Below are positions 40,486-47,957 of a stretch of DNA of 49,125 nt, piece by piece. Source of the DNA: Syntrophus sp. PtaU1.Bin005 (GTDB lineage Bacteria > Desulfobacterota > Syntrophia > Syntrophales > Syntrophaceae); NCBI GenBank assembly GCA_002067745.1, contig MVRU01000012.1:1-49125 (forward strand). Reading direction: 5' to 3'. The notes under the pieces were generated by a model. That model was not told the DNA's origin. It did no database searches and saw only the letters and a list, made by a program, of their open reading frames with translations. Position numbers and translations under genes: made by a program. How positions within the stretch are numbered: position 1 is the stretch's first letter; every line of letters begins with the position of its first letter.

Positions 40486-40544
40486 AGGCGGTGACGCCTC
40501 CGGTGCGAACTGGCGCAGAACGGGGAAATCATGAGGGTTCCCGT
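40486..40544 (+). ncRNA. candidate structured leader RNA
   Basis: Two hairpins abut exactly. AGGCG-GTGA-CGCCT (40486-40499) and CCGGT-GCGA-ACTGG (40500-40513) both have 5-bp stems capped by GNRA tetraloops. A third stem ACGGG/CCCGT (40520-40524, 40540-40544) follows. This is unusual for random leader sequence and suggests a folded RNA, either a riboswitch-like leader or a small RNA from the promoter at 40333. It does not show the conserved sequences of SRP RNA, tmRNA, RNase P RNA or the common riboswitches I checked by eye. Confidence 0.4.
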
Positions 40545-40599
40545 AAGCGGTCCCGGCGATGCGTTACCGTTTTAAGCGATGGATGGAGCAGGGGATCGT

Positions 40600-41544
40600 A
40601 TGAGCATCTTCCAAAAAAAACAGGGGTTCTTTGAAAAACTGAAGCGGGGTCTCGCCAAGACGCGGGATTTGCTGTTGACCGATGTGAACGATATCATCCT
40701 GGGAAAGAAGGAGATTGACCAGGAGCTGTTCGACGAGCTGGAGGAGGCCCTGATCGCGGCTGATGTCGGGCCCGCCTTCACCGCGGAGCTGATCGAAAGG
40801 ATGACCGATTCCGTCAGGCGCAAGGAGCTGGATTCTCCGGAGCGGCTCAAGGAGGTCCTGCGTAACACGATGAAGGCCATTCTGAAGAAAAATGAAGCCC
40901 CCCTGGTGCTTCCGAAAAACGGGATCTTCACCATCCTCGTCGTCGGCGTCAACGGTACGGGAAAAACCACCACCATCGGAAAGCTGGCCCATCAGTTCAA
41001 GGAGCAGGGACATTCCGTCCTGATGGTTGCCGCCGACACCTTCCGGGCTGCGGCGATTGAACAACTGGCAATCTGGAGCCAGCGCGTCGGGGTTCCCCTG
41101 ATCAAGCAGAAAATGAATTCAGACCCATCGGCGGTTGTTTTTGATGCCATAGCAGCGGCGAAGACCGGCAGGGCCGATGTGCTTATTGTCGACACGGCGG
41201 GGAGACTGCATACCCAGGTCAACCTCATGGAAGAGATGAAGAAGATGAAGCGGGTCATGAGCCGTGAGCTTCCCGGAGCGCCTCACGAAGTTCTTCTCGT
41301 CCTGGACGCGACAACGGGTCAGAATGCCGTCAGCCAGGCGAAGATGTTCAGCGATTCCGTGGGGGTGACCGGCCTTGTTTTGACCAAGCTGGATGGCACC
41401 TCCAAGGGCGGTGTCATTCTCCGCATCGCCAAGGAATACAATATCCCCATCCGCTACATCGGCATCGGTGAAGGGCTGGATGATCTCCGGGAATTCAGCA
41501 GCGAGGACTTCGTGTCGGCCCTTTTCGAACAGGGCAATTCCTAG
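40600..41544 (+). CDS. ftsY: signal recognition particle receptor FtsY
   Basis: The SRP receptor GTPase that delivers ribosome-nascent chains to the Sec translocon at the inner membrane. The 314-residue protein has a short N-terminal helix region (F-F-E-K-L-K-R-G-L-A-K-T), which serves as the membrane-targeting part, then the NG domain. G motifs are G-V-N-G-T-G-K-T-T-T near residue 117, D-T-F-R-A-A-A-I-E-Q near 147, D-T-A-G-R-L near 198, and T-K-L-D-G-T-S-K-G-G near 258. The P-loop has Thr where Val is usual. The ATG at 40600 is favoured over 40579 because GGGGA precedes it and the family start fits. It has a strong promoter and a long leader. Confidence 0.93.
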   Translation: MSIFQKKQGFFEKLKRGLAKTRDLLLTDVNDIILGKKEIDQELFDELEEALIAADVGPAFTAELIERMTDSVRRKELDSPERLKEVLRNTMKAILKKNEAPLVLPKNGIFTILVVGVNGTGKTTTIGKLAHQFKEQGHSVLMVAADTFRAAAIEQLAIWSQRVGVPLIKQKMNSDPSAVVFDAIAAAKTGRADVLIVDTAGRLHTQVNLMEEMKKMKRVMSRELPGAPHEVLLVLDATTGQNAVSQAKMFSDSVGVTGLVLTKLDGTSKGGVILRIAKEYNIPIRYIGIGEGLDDLREFSSEDFVSALFEQGNS

Positions 41545-41596
41545 TTCGTGTCCTGCTTTCCCGGCACGTTCCCGGCGCATGTCCCTTCCGGGGAGT

Positions 41597-42160
41597 TTAC
41601 TTCATGACCTTTGGGCATGGACGGTCTTTCAAACGCGAATCACAGACTCTGATGGAACGAAAGTACGTCATCCATTGGGTGATTTGCTCTTCAGAGGGAT
41701 TGAATTTAAAAGCCTTTTGAACGACATAGAAACTGTCGTTGCCCTGAATGGCCTTGAACCATGTATATTCGGGCTTTCCTGTGGACGGGTTGAGAGGGCA
41801 GACCGAAAGCCAGAGCACAAAGGGATAGCCGTTTTCCTTCCCCTTCGTCACCGGAGCGAATTGAGAGCCCTTGCAGGATGCGTCCCACAACTGCTGGATC
41901 TTTGCCCGGTAGCTTTCCGGTGAAATGTTCCTGAGACCGAGGTGGGTGTTGATGGTCACCATCTCTGTCCAATTTTTGACGGATTGATGATGGGGAACCA
42001 TTTCCGTCAGGAGCATGTTCCCCTGTCTGACCTGGTAATCCACTTTATAGCCCGATGGAATGTTCAGGACCAGGTTCTCGTCCCGCAGTTCAGCCGAGGA
42101 ACAAACCGCGGCGGCCCATACCAGTGAAGCCAGAACAAAACAGAAGACCTTCAGCAACAT
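41597..42160 (-). CDS. secreted protein of unknown function
   Basis: A 187-residue exported protein. The signal peptide (M-L-L-K-V-F-C-F-V-L-A-S-L-V-W-A) ends near A-A-V-C-S-S-A-E. The mature part has four or five Cys, which could form disulfides, and phrases such as L-N-I-P-S-G-Y-K-V-D-Y and F-V-L-W-L-S-V-C-P. I recognise no family. AGGGGGA precedes the ATG. It converges on ftsY. Confidence 0.75.
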   Translation of the reverse strand: MLLKVFCFVLASLVWAAAVCSSAELRDENLVLNIPSGYKVDYQVRQGNMLLTEMVPHHQSVKNWTEMVTINTHLGLRNISPESYRAKIQQLWDASCKGSQFAPVTKGKENGYPFVLWLSVCPLNPSTGKPEYTWFKAIQGNDSFYVVQKAFKFNPSEEQITQWMTYFRSIRVCDSRLKDRPCPKVMK

Positions 42161-42521
42161 GTTATCCCCCTTATCTCATGTGATGGATTGTTTCTTGCCG
42201 GCGCTCCCCCTGCCCGGGTCCGGAGGGCTGATTTCAGCAGGTCATAAAAAAACGGGTACGGAAAACTCTCGGGGAAACAGAAGCAAATAGTATGGAAAGA
42301 CAGTAAAAACGATTCAAAAAATAGTGTTCCGGAACGTTCGACTCCTTGTGCCGCCGTCCACCTCCGGATCCGACCGCCTGCGCCCTGCCTCACCGCAGGG
42401 CATGGTGACGCAGGGTGCCGCCATGATCCATGCCTTCCAATGGAGAGTCCTTGGCGAAATCTTGAACTCTCAGGAAACAAAGGGACTCAGACTCTCAAAA
42501 GTCCCGGCGTTATCCTCAGTC
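42161..42521. other. gap between two secreted-protein genes
   Basis: About 360 bases without a supported gene. A short hairpin (GCCCTGC at 42382-42388, GCAGGGC at 42395-42401) lies in a GC-rich stretch but has no T run. The A+T-rich part near 42240-42330 probably carries the promoter of the gene at 41597-42160. Confidence 0.4.
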
Positions 42522-43004
42522 CTACGGGCAGGGAATTTTCGGAAACGTGTGTTTTCCTCCGGCGTATGGTTCAGCGCTCTCCGAAATGGAAAATTTATGT
42601 TCCATTCCCGCCCCATAGCCGGTCAATTTTACGGATTTCCTGTTGATTGAGAAGCGGCCCGTCTCAAACCAGGCCTCTTTGGAGTTGGCGCCACTCCAGG
42701 TCGCCGTGACAAGAATCGTGCTGGATGTCTTTACGGCGCTGCCAAAGAGAGCGCCTATGACGCCGCTGGACTCGATCATATTGCCGACAACCTGATAGTA
42801 TCCGCCACCAGCGCTTTTGAAGCGCAGCCTGATGACGTTGCCTCCTGAACCCCAGCATACATCCTCATTCGCAGGAGGAATCCATGCGGCGTTCGCCGTC
42901 TCGGTGGAAATGGCCGGCGATTCAGCTTTTACGTCGGAAATTAACAAAAGGCCTGCAAAGAGTGAACAGAGAACGAATCTGAAACAAAGACTCCTGATGT
43001 TCAT
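42522..43004 (-). CDS. secreted protein of unknown function
   Basis: A 160-residue exported protein starting at ATG 43004 with AAGGAGGT upstream, not at the in-frame ATG 43019. The signal peptide is M-N-I-R-S-L-C-F-R-F-V-L-C-S-L-F-A-G-L-L-L, cleaved near V-K-A. The mature part is Gly/Ser-rich and beta-like (N-V-I-R-L-R-F-K-S-A-G-G-G-Y-Y-Q-V-V). No family recognised. It is divergent from the 43342 gene. Confidence 0.75.
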   Translation of the reverse strand: MNIRSLCFRFVLCSLFAGLLLISDVKAESPAISTETANAAWIPPANEDVCWGSGGNVIRLRFKSAGGGYYQVVGNMIESSGVIGALFGSAVKTSSTILVTATWSGANSKEAWFETGRFSINRKSVKLTGYGAGMEHKFSISESAEPYAGGKHTFPKIPCP

Positions 43005-43341
43005 GGTGACCTCCTTCACGGGTTGTTCTCATCGGTTTGATGTTCTTCAAGGCATGCCGCCTTCCTGCCTCCTGGTTTAACTCTTTCATCTCGCATTTAA
43101 ATCTCTTCACAGGAGTTGTGCAATACTTTTTTACCGGATCTCCTCCCGTCATGTAAGCCGGTGCCGCGTCGGGCTTCTCGTCATGTGGCAGAGTCGGCCA
43201 ATGAAGGCCTCAAATGGGCCGGGCAGGGCATTGCGGAAACGCGCCGGTATGTCTTGACATAATATCAAGATTCGTTTAATGAAAACGAAGGGATGGAGTT
43301 TGTGGTTCCGTGAATCTTTCTGGTGATGTCAAGGGGGACTT
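43005..43341. other. divergent region between two secreted-protein genes
   Basis: No gene. It holds the plus-strand promoter with a near-palindrome at 43253-43282, and the ribosome binding site AGGGGG ahead of 43342. Confidence 0.5.
43253..43282 (+). promoter_or_regulatory. promoter with overlapping near-palindrome
   Basis: TTGACA (43254-43259) is followed at 17 bases by TAATGA (43277-43282), with TTTAAT as alternative. The -35 lies inside CTTGACATAATATCAAG (43253-43269), whose outer five bases pair perfectly, a shape like CRP/FNR-family operators. Transcription would serve the operon from 43342. Confidence 0.4.
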
Positions 43342-43770
43342 ATGATTAAAAGAGTATTAATTTTATTGATGGGAATAACGGCTTTTTGGGTCAGTGGCGC
43401 GTTTGCAGAAGATCTGGATGTTGAATTATCCTGCCCCACTTCTGTCTATGCAGGCAGCGTGCTGAGGGTGACTGCCTATGTGTCAAACGATGGAGATAGT
43501 GCTGTAACCCTGAACCGGTATGCGGCGGGGATGGTCGGCACCAACACCAACAACGTCCTGAGCTCGTCGCGTGTGTTCGGCCCTTACGCGAGAACGATGA
43601 ACCCCAGAACGATCCCGGCAACAGGGCAAACCGTTAAAATTTCTTCGCTTTCTATCGTCAACTCCGTTTCGGCCGACTTCAAGGGGAAAATGGCCATGGT
43701 GGTTGTGGACTTTGTCAATGCCCGCGGGAACTCCCTGGGAGGAGGCACCTGCTTGGTGAATGTTCCATAA
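43342..43770 (+). CDS. small secreted beta-rich protein of unknown function
   Basis: A 142-residue exported protein with a clear signal peptide (M-I-K-R-V-L-I-L-L-M-G-I-T-A-F-W, cleavage after A-F-A). The mature part looks like a single beta-sandwich: L-R-V-T-A-Y-V-S-N-D-G-D-S-A-V-T-L-N, then A-T-G-Q-T-V-K-I-S-S-L and M-A-M-V-V-V-D-F-V, with two Cys near the ends that could form one disulfide. The pattern resembles DUF-type CARDB or Ig-like adhesin modules but I do not assign a family. AGGGGG precedes the ATG. The next gene starts seven bases later, so it opens an operon. Confidence 0.75.
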   Translation: MIKRVLILLMGITAFWVSGAFAEDLDVELSCPTSVYAGSVLRVTAYVSNDGDSAVTLNRYAAGMVGTNTNNVLSSSRVFGPYARTMNPRTIPATGQTVKISSLSIVNSVSADFKGKMAMVVVDFVNARGNSLGGGTCLVNVP

Positions 43771-43776
43771 CAGCCT

Positions 43777-44673
43777 GTGAGTTCCATGGCTCCATCCCAA
43801 GCTCCTTCTCCGGTCCCGCAAAGGGTTAAGCGAGTTCTGTCCGGCCTTCTGCTGGCGCTTTTTGCTGCCTGGCTTGTCTGTTCCGCTGTCAGGAGCGACG
43901 GGGAAAAGAGTGCCGTACAACCCCGAGCGGCGGCAGAGCGGACCTACGACAAGTTCCGCGCCGGAAACGTCAGCCTTCTGGAATATGACCAGAATGATCT
44001 GACGATCCGATTGTCCATCGAGGAGATCATCCACAGAAAAAGACAAACACCGTTTTTTGAATATCAGAATGTGAAGGAGCTGCGCCTTCGTTCCGCGGTC
44101 TTTGACATCTACCTGTCCGATGCATCCTCTTCCGCGGAAAAGTACGGCATCCCTTTCCACTTATTGGAGAGATGCATTCACCTGGTGCCCGGAGCGGAAA
44201 AGGCGAGACCCATCGGTTCCTATTTTGAGGAAAACACCGATGGGGAACCTGATATCCTCAGCAGGATACAATTTGATCGCCTGGCCGTGAAGATTCATTA
44301 CTCCGCAGGAACGGTCCTGGAGCTTGCCGCTGAAAAAGCGTTCCTGGGAGGTGATTTTAAATACCTTGTCCTGGAGGGGAACGTGAAGATCCTGACTCCG
44401 AAGGGCCAAGCCGTTCGGACGCAGCAGGCCGTCATCAGCCGGAAGTATGACGGCATCCTGTTTCCCGGTGGACACTTCCTGCAGGGAACCTTTGAGAAGC
44501 AGAAATCCTTTTACCGGCTGAGCGCCGATGGCCGCCTGGCGCCGCTGCCGCTGCCGCCGGATGTCAGGTATGCCGATCCGTTGGCTGCAAAGGAACAGGA
44601 GCTGTATGACAGAATTTTTAAAAAACTCCCCCCCCATCAGCGGATCATGTTTGGAATCACAGGACCGGAATAG
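43777..44673 (+). CDS. membrane-anchored LptC/OstA-like protein
   Basis: A 298-residue protein with an N-terminal hydrophobic anchor (V-L-S-G-L-L-L-A-L-F-A-A-W-L-V) and the rest outside the membrane. Residues 185-235 contain L-E-L-A-A-E-K-A-F, L-V-L-E-G-N-V-K-I and A-V-I-S-R-K-Y-D, which recall the repeating beta motif of LptC/LptA/OstA lipopolysaccharide transport proteins. This is a weak match and a general envelope role is all that can be claimed. The start is uncertain: GTG 43777 has no good ribosome binding site; ATG 43786 is three codons in. It lies between two other exported proteins in one operon. Confidence 0.7.
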   Translation: MSSMAPSQAPSPVPQRVKRVLSGLLLALFAAWLVCSAVRSDGEKSAVQPRAAAERTYDKFRAGNVSLLEYDQNDLTIRLSIEEIIHRKRQTPFFEYQNVKELRLRSAVFDIYLSDASSSAEKYGIPFHLLERCIHLVPGAEKARPIGSYFEENTDGEPDILSRIQFDRLAVKIHYSAGTVLELAAEKAFLGGDFKYLVLEGNVKILTPKGQAVRTQQAVISRKYDGILFPGGHFLQGTFEKQKSFYRLSADGRLAPLPLPPDVRYADPLAAKEQELYDRIFKKLPPHQRIMFGITGPE

Positions 44674-44706
44674 GTTGGATGGACGCGGGAGAGAAAGGAG
44701 CAATGC

Positions 44707-45336
44707 ATGACATCCAGGATAGGTATTTTCCTTGTCATGGCCTTGTTTTTTGGTTTCTGTGGAGCCTCTGAGGGAGGTGAAGAGGGGCTGCATGTTTCCG
44801 TAAGCAACGGCCTTGTCCGTATTTCAAGTACGGAATCGACGCTTTCCGAGATTCTGGAAAAATTGTCCCGGAAGCTTGGTATGACGATCCATGCCTACGG
44901 TGCAAGGGAAGATGCGGTGGTTGCGTGTGAAATCGAAGGCGTCGGCGTTGCCGAGGCTCTTCAGAGGCTTGTGCCGCAATGGAATTCCCTGATTTTTTCC
45001 CGGGATGATCACTCCATAGAAATCGGGGTAAGCGGCAGCGAGGATGACGGGGCGTCTGCCGAATCCGATTCAACGGAGCCTGAGAACGGGACGGAATCGG
45101 CTCCATCGTTGAATGGAGAGGAGGATGAGATGCCGGAGGAAGAGGCTGTTCCCCACGATGAAGAGGCCGCCGGCGACTCCACGACAGGGGAAGCGCCTGA
45201 AGATGAGGACGGAAATGAGGCAACCGCCCCGGATCCGGATCCAGGGGACGTTCAAGAAGAGGATGAGCCGACGGATGAGTTCACCATGAATGAACCGGGG
45301 AGCCGGCCGCGCCGGCACGGGACCTGGCAGTTTTGA
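44707..45336 (+). CDS. exported STN-domain-like protein with acidic tail
   Basis: A 209-residue exported protein. A signal peptide (M-T-S-R-I-G-I-F-L-V-M-A-L-F-F-G-F-C-G) is followed by about 70 residues resembling the STN/secretin short domain (T-L-S-E-I-L-E-K-L-S-R-K-L-G-M-T-I, then V-A-C-E-I-E-G-V and V-A-E-A-L-Q-R-L). The remaining 95 residues are extremely acidic (Glu, Asp, Pro, Ala, Thr) and probably disordered. AAGGAG precedes the ATG. It follows the LptC-like gene by 33 bases. STN domains contact partners in outer-membrane secretion or TonB systems, but none is encoded nearby. Confidence 0.75.
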   Translation: MTSRIGIFLVMALFFGFCGASEGGEEGLHVSVSNGLVRISSTESTLSEILEKLSRKLGMTIHAYGAREDAVVACEIEGVGVAEALQRLVPQWNSLIFSRDDHSIEIGVSGSEDDGASAESDSTEPENGTESAPSLNGEEDEMPEEEAVPHDEEAAGDSTTGEAPEDEDGNEATAPDPDPGDVQEEDEPTDEFTMNEPGSRPRRHGTWQF

Positions 45337-45383
45337 TTGCCGGGTCCGTTTGAATCGTTAATTGCCGGGGGATTTGAGAAGGG

Positions 45384-46274
45384 ATGAACATTATCGAATG
45401 TGTGCCGAATTTCAGTGAAGGCAGAAACCAGGGGATCATAGAGGACATCGCCTCGGCGTTGGCGGCGGTTTCCGGTGTCCGTCTGCTTGATCACAGCATG
45501 GATCCGGATCATCACCGCAGCGTCTTTACGTTTATCGGGCCGCCGGAACGTATCGTGGACGGGGCGCTGGCCGCCTGCAGCCGGGCCGCCGAGCTGATCG
45601 ACATGAGAATGCACAGGGGGGCCGTTCATCCCCGAATCGGGGCCGTGGACGTGGTGCCCTTTATCCCTCTCGGCGATGCGGAGATGAAAGACGCCGTGGA
45701 TGCGGCGCACCGGTTCGGCTCGCTGTTCGGAACCCGGAACGGGATTCCCGTTTATTTTTACGGGTCGGCAGCCTTGAGTCCACAGCGGCGGGAACTTCCC
45801 GATATACGGAGGGGCGGATACGAGGGCCTCGAAGAGCGGCTGAAGGATCCGAAATGGAAACCGGATGCGGGACCGGCTTTTTTTAATGTACACAGCGGGG
45901 CCACGGCTGTAGGTGCGAGGATACCTCTTGTGGCCTTCAATGTTGTCCTCAGCTGCGGCGAACTGAAACCGGCGGAGGATATCGCCCGCAGCATCCGGCA
46001 GTCGAGCGGGGGGCTCAGGCATATAAAGGCCCTCGGTGTTCCTTTGAAAAGCCGGAACCTCGTTCAGGTTTCGATGAACCTGACCGATTACCGGGAAACC
46101 TCCATGCGCCGGGTGTTCGATGAAATCAAGGCGAAGGCCGAACGTCTCGGCGTTGAAATCCTGGAATCGGAGCTGATCGGCCTGGTCCCCCGGGCGGCGC
46201 TGGCCGGCCGGCCCCCTGAGTACTACCGGCTGAAGGACTTTTCTGAAAAGCGCATTCTTGAAAATTGCCTTTGA
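45384..46274 (+). CDS. ftcD: glutamate formimidoyltransferase
   Basis: A 296-residue formiminotransferase that moves the formimino group of formiminoglutamate to tetrahydrofolate (histidine breakdown, or purine fermentation). Family motifs are clear: E-C-V-P-N-F-S-E-G-R at the start, D-P-D-H-H-R-S-V-F-T-F near 40, M-H-R-G-A-V-H-P-R-I-G-A-V-D near 74-87, and V-S-M-N-L-T-D-Y near 230. The C-terminal cyclodeaminase domain of the mammalian fusion is absent, as is usual in bacteria. It may be carried on the transcript of the exported-protein operon (47 bases gap) but has no functional relation to it that I can see. Confidence 0.93.
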   Translation: MNIIECVPNFSEGRNQGIIEDIASALAAVSGVRLLDHSMDPDHHRSVFTFIGPPERIVDGALAACSRAAELIDMRMHRGAVHPRIGAVDVVPFIPLGDAEMKDAVDAAHRFGSLFGTRNGIPVYFYGSAALSPQRRELPDIRRGGYEGLEERLKDPKWKPDAGPAFFNVHSGATAVGARIPLVAFNVVLSCGELKPAEDIARSIRQSSGGLRHIKALGVPLKSRNLVQVSMNLTDYRETSMRRVFDEIKAKAERLGVEILESELIGLVPRAALAGRPPEYYRLKDFSEKRILENCL

Positions 46275-46287
46275 CGTTCCGGGCCAG

Positions 46288-46334
46288 AAAACAGCCGGCT
46301 GCCCCATGGTGCACACATTCCGGGCAGCCGGCTG
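46288..46334 (-). terminator. hairpin between convergent ftcD and cytochrome genes
   Basis: A perfect 13-bp stem (46292-46304 with 46322-46334) and 17-base loop. On the minus strand it is followed by TTTTCT, giving a terminator for the cytochrome gene. The plus side has no T run but the stem could slow polymerase from ftcD too. Confidence 0.65.
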
Positions 46335-46349
46335 AGAGGCGCCTAACGG

Positions 46350-47873
46350 TCAACCGCCTAAAATGACGAGGGCGATCCAGACTTTTTGAAGATCATTGTA
46401 GAGTTGCTTCTGAACCTTCAGGTCCACGACACAGTCATTGGCATCAACCTTGCCGGTGAGGTATCCATCCATCTTGTTCGCCACATTCTGTTTGAGGTTA
46501 TTTCGTGCGGCGGAATAGGCCTTTCTGGCCACCTGCTTCTTTATCGTCTCGAGATGTGTGACCAGAGCCAGTTGAGACGATCTGTTTTTGAAAGACTTCG
46601 TGCCCTGAGCTTTAACGGTATTGATCAAAATGTCCAGGCCTGTATACAGACGATACAGGGGCCGGGGATTGATGGCGCCATAAATGATGACCTTCTTCTC
46701 GTCAACATAGGGCCATCCGGCTTCGAGCGTGTTGATGTCCGTTGTTCCCGGAGGCAGCGGTTCCACTTTGATCATGGTGACGGTCCGGGATGAAAATCCC
46801 GCATTATGATCGTTGATGGAATTGTCTTCATTGTACGGCCAGATCCAGGCATCCTCGGCAGTCGGGTTGGGGGCGTTCGAACGCTGATCCGGGGGGCCCG
46901 GAGTCTTCTGGGGAGGTACGACACGATAGGGGCCTTCTCCGTCCAGCTTGTTCGATAAATTCAATAGACCCGGCGTCAGATACTCGCCGTCCCGCTTGAA
47001 AGCCAGCATCATTTTTAAATCATCGGGATTGGTTATCCCTTCTCCGTTTACCCTTCCGGCGGCTGCGGGCGAACTGTAATCGCACCACCCGGTTGCCGGG
47101 TTGGTTGCCATATCCGCCTGCCTGTCATAGTAGAAAGTCCCCTTGGGATAGATGCCGAGGACATGATAAGAGCTGTCATTGGCGCTGGGTTTCAGCGGGT
47201 GATAGGTGGCAAATCCGTCCGGGGCATAAACCGTGATGCCGGTGGCTGAATCGAGCATGATCGCCCGGATCAGGTCTTCAAGGTCTATTCCCCTGTATTC
47301 CGTGTACCGGTCATCCGACTTGCTGGCATTCATCATCATGAACTGGGTGTGCTGAGCCATCCTTTCAAATTCCGCAAGTGACAGGACACGGGAAGGGGCC
47401 GGTATTTTTGACGGATCATCGGCTGCGTCGCCGGGATATGTTCCGGCACCGATTTCCTTTGCATTGCTGAAGCCGTCGCCATCGGAGTCATCACCGTCAA
47501 TGGCCAGCAATGCAGCGGCCGTTCTTCCCCTGGTCTGCCATTTGTTTTTGTAGGCCAAACCATAGGGATTCAGAGTCGCCAGCAGATTCTCTTCGCTGCT
47601 GTCAGCCCCGTAACCTGTTTTGTAGTGACACCACTGGCAGCTGCCCAGCGTCACGACCTTTTTCCCCGATGTGTATGAACCGCCAGAGTGACACAGGGTG
47701 CAGCTGTCAAGCTTGGTGCTGATCTGGCCGGGATAGGCTTCCCGGAAATTTGCCGAGTCCAGATCGCCCTGGTGATTGTACGCTGCATAAATCTGAATTC
47801 CGGAAAACAACAGGAAGGATACAGAGACCAGGACGGCTGGTAGAACAAACAGATTCCTTTTTCCTTTCTTCAT
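46350..47873 (-). CDS. exported dihaem c-type cytochrome
   Basis: A 507-residue exported protein with two haem-binding motifs, C-T-L-C-H at 58-62 and C-Q-W-C-H at 79-83, near the N-terminus after a signal peptide (L-P-A-V-L-V-S-V-S-F-L-L-F-S-G). A calcium-type Asp-rich loop follows, D-G-D-D-S-D-G-D-G-F-S-N at 126-137, as in thrombospondin type 3 repeats. The long C-terminal part (about 150-500) is not recognised; it has loops rich in Pro, Gly and Asn and a last helical region. It could pass electrons at the periplasmic or outer-membrane face. The partner and acceptor are not shown by context. AGGGAG precedes the ATG. Confidence 0.85.
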   Translation of the reverse strand: MKKGKRNLFVLPAVLVSVSFLLFSGIQIYAAYNHQGDLDSANFREAYPGQISTKLDSCTLCHSGGSYTSGKKVVTLGSCQWCHYKTGYGADSSEENLLATLNPYGLAYKNKWQTRGRTAAALLAIDGDDSDGDGFSNAKEIGAGTYPGDAADDPSKIPAPSRVLSLAEFERMAQHTQFMMMNASKSDDRYTEYRGIDLEDLIRAIMLDSATGITVYAPDGFATYHPLKPSANDSSYHVLGIYPKGTFYYDRQADMATNPATGWCDYSSPAAAGRVNGEGITNPDDLKMMLAFKRDGEYLTPGLLNLSNKLDGEGPYRVVPPQKTPGPPDQRSNAPNPTAEDAWIWPYNEDNSINDHNAGFSSRTVTMIKVEPLPPGTTDINTLEAGWPYVDEKKVIIYGAINPRPLYRLYTGLDILINTVKAQGTKSFKNRSSQLALVTHLETIKKQVARKAYSAARNNLKQNVANKMDGYLTGKVDANDCVVDLKVQKQLYNDLQKVWIALVILGG

Positions 47874-47957
47874 GATGGTTTCTCCCTTAAGATGATTTTT
47901 TTTCGGCCGACGCGATGAGGTTGGCCCCTTTGAACCCGTTCCTCTGCGCCGTGTCGC

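Larger units (their letters stand above)
40225..40599. other. divergent region between the ABC-F gene and ftsY
   Basis: No gene is supported. It holds an imperfect inverted repeat (40286-40325), a near-consensus promoter reading towards ftsY (40333-40360), and then about 240 bases of leader with GNRA-capped hairpins (40486-40544). Confidence 0.6.

Noticed and set aside
40367-40599. SRP 4.5S RNA, tmRNA, RNase P RNA or a common riboswitch in the ftsY leader
   Set aside because: The conserved core sequences of these RNAs (for example the GGTCAGGTCCGGAAGGAAGC loop of SRP RNA) are missing, so only an unnamed structured leader is proposed.
45252-46316. 354-codon minus-strand frame opposite ftcD
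   Set aside because: Antisense to formiminotransferase, whose motifs are unambiguous.
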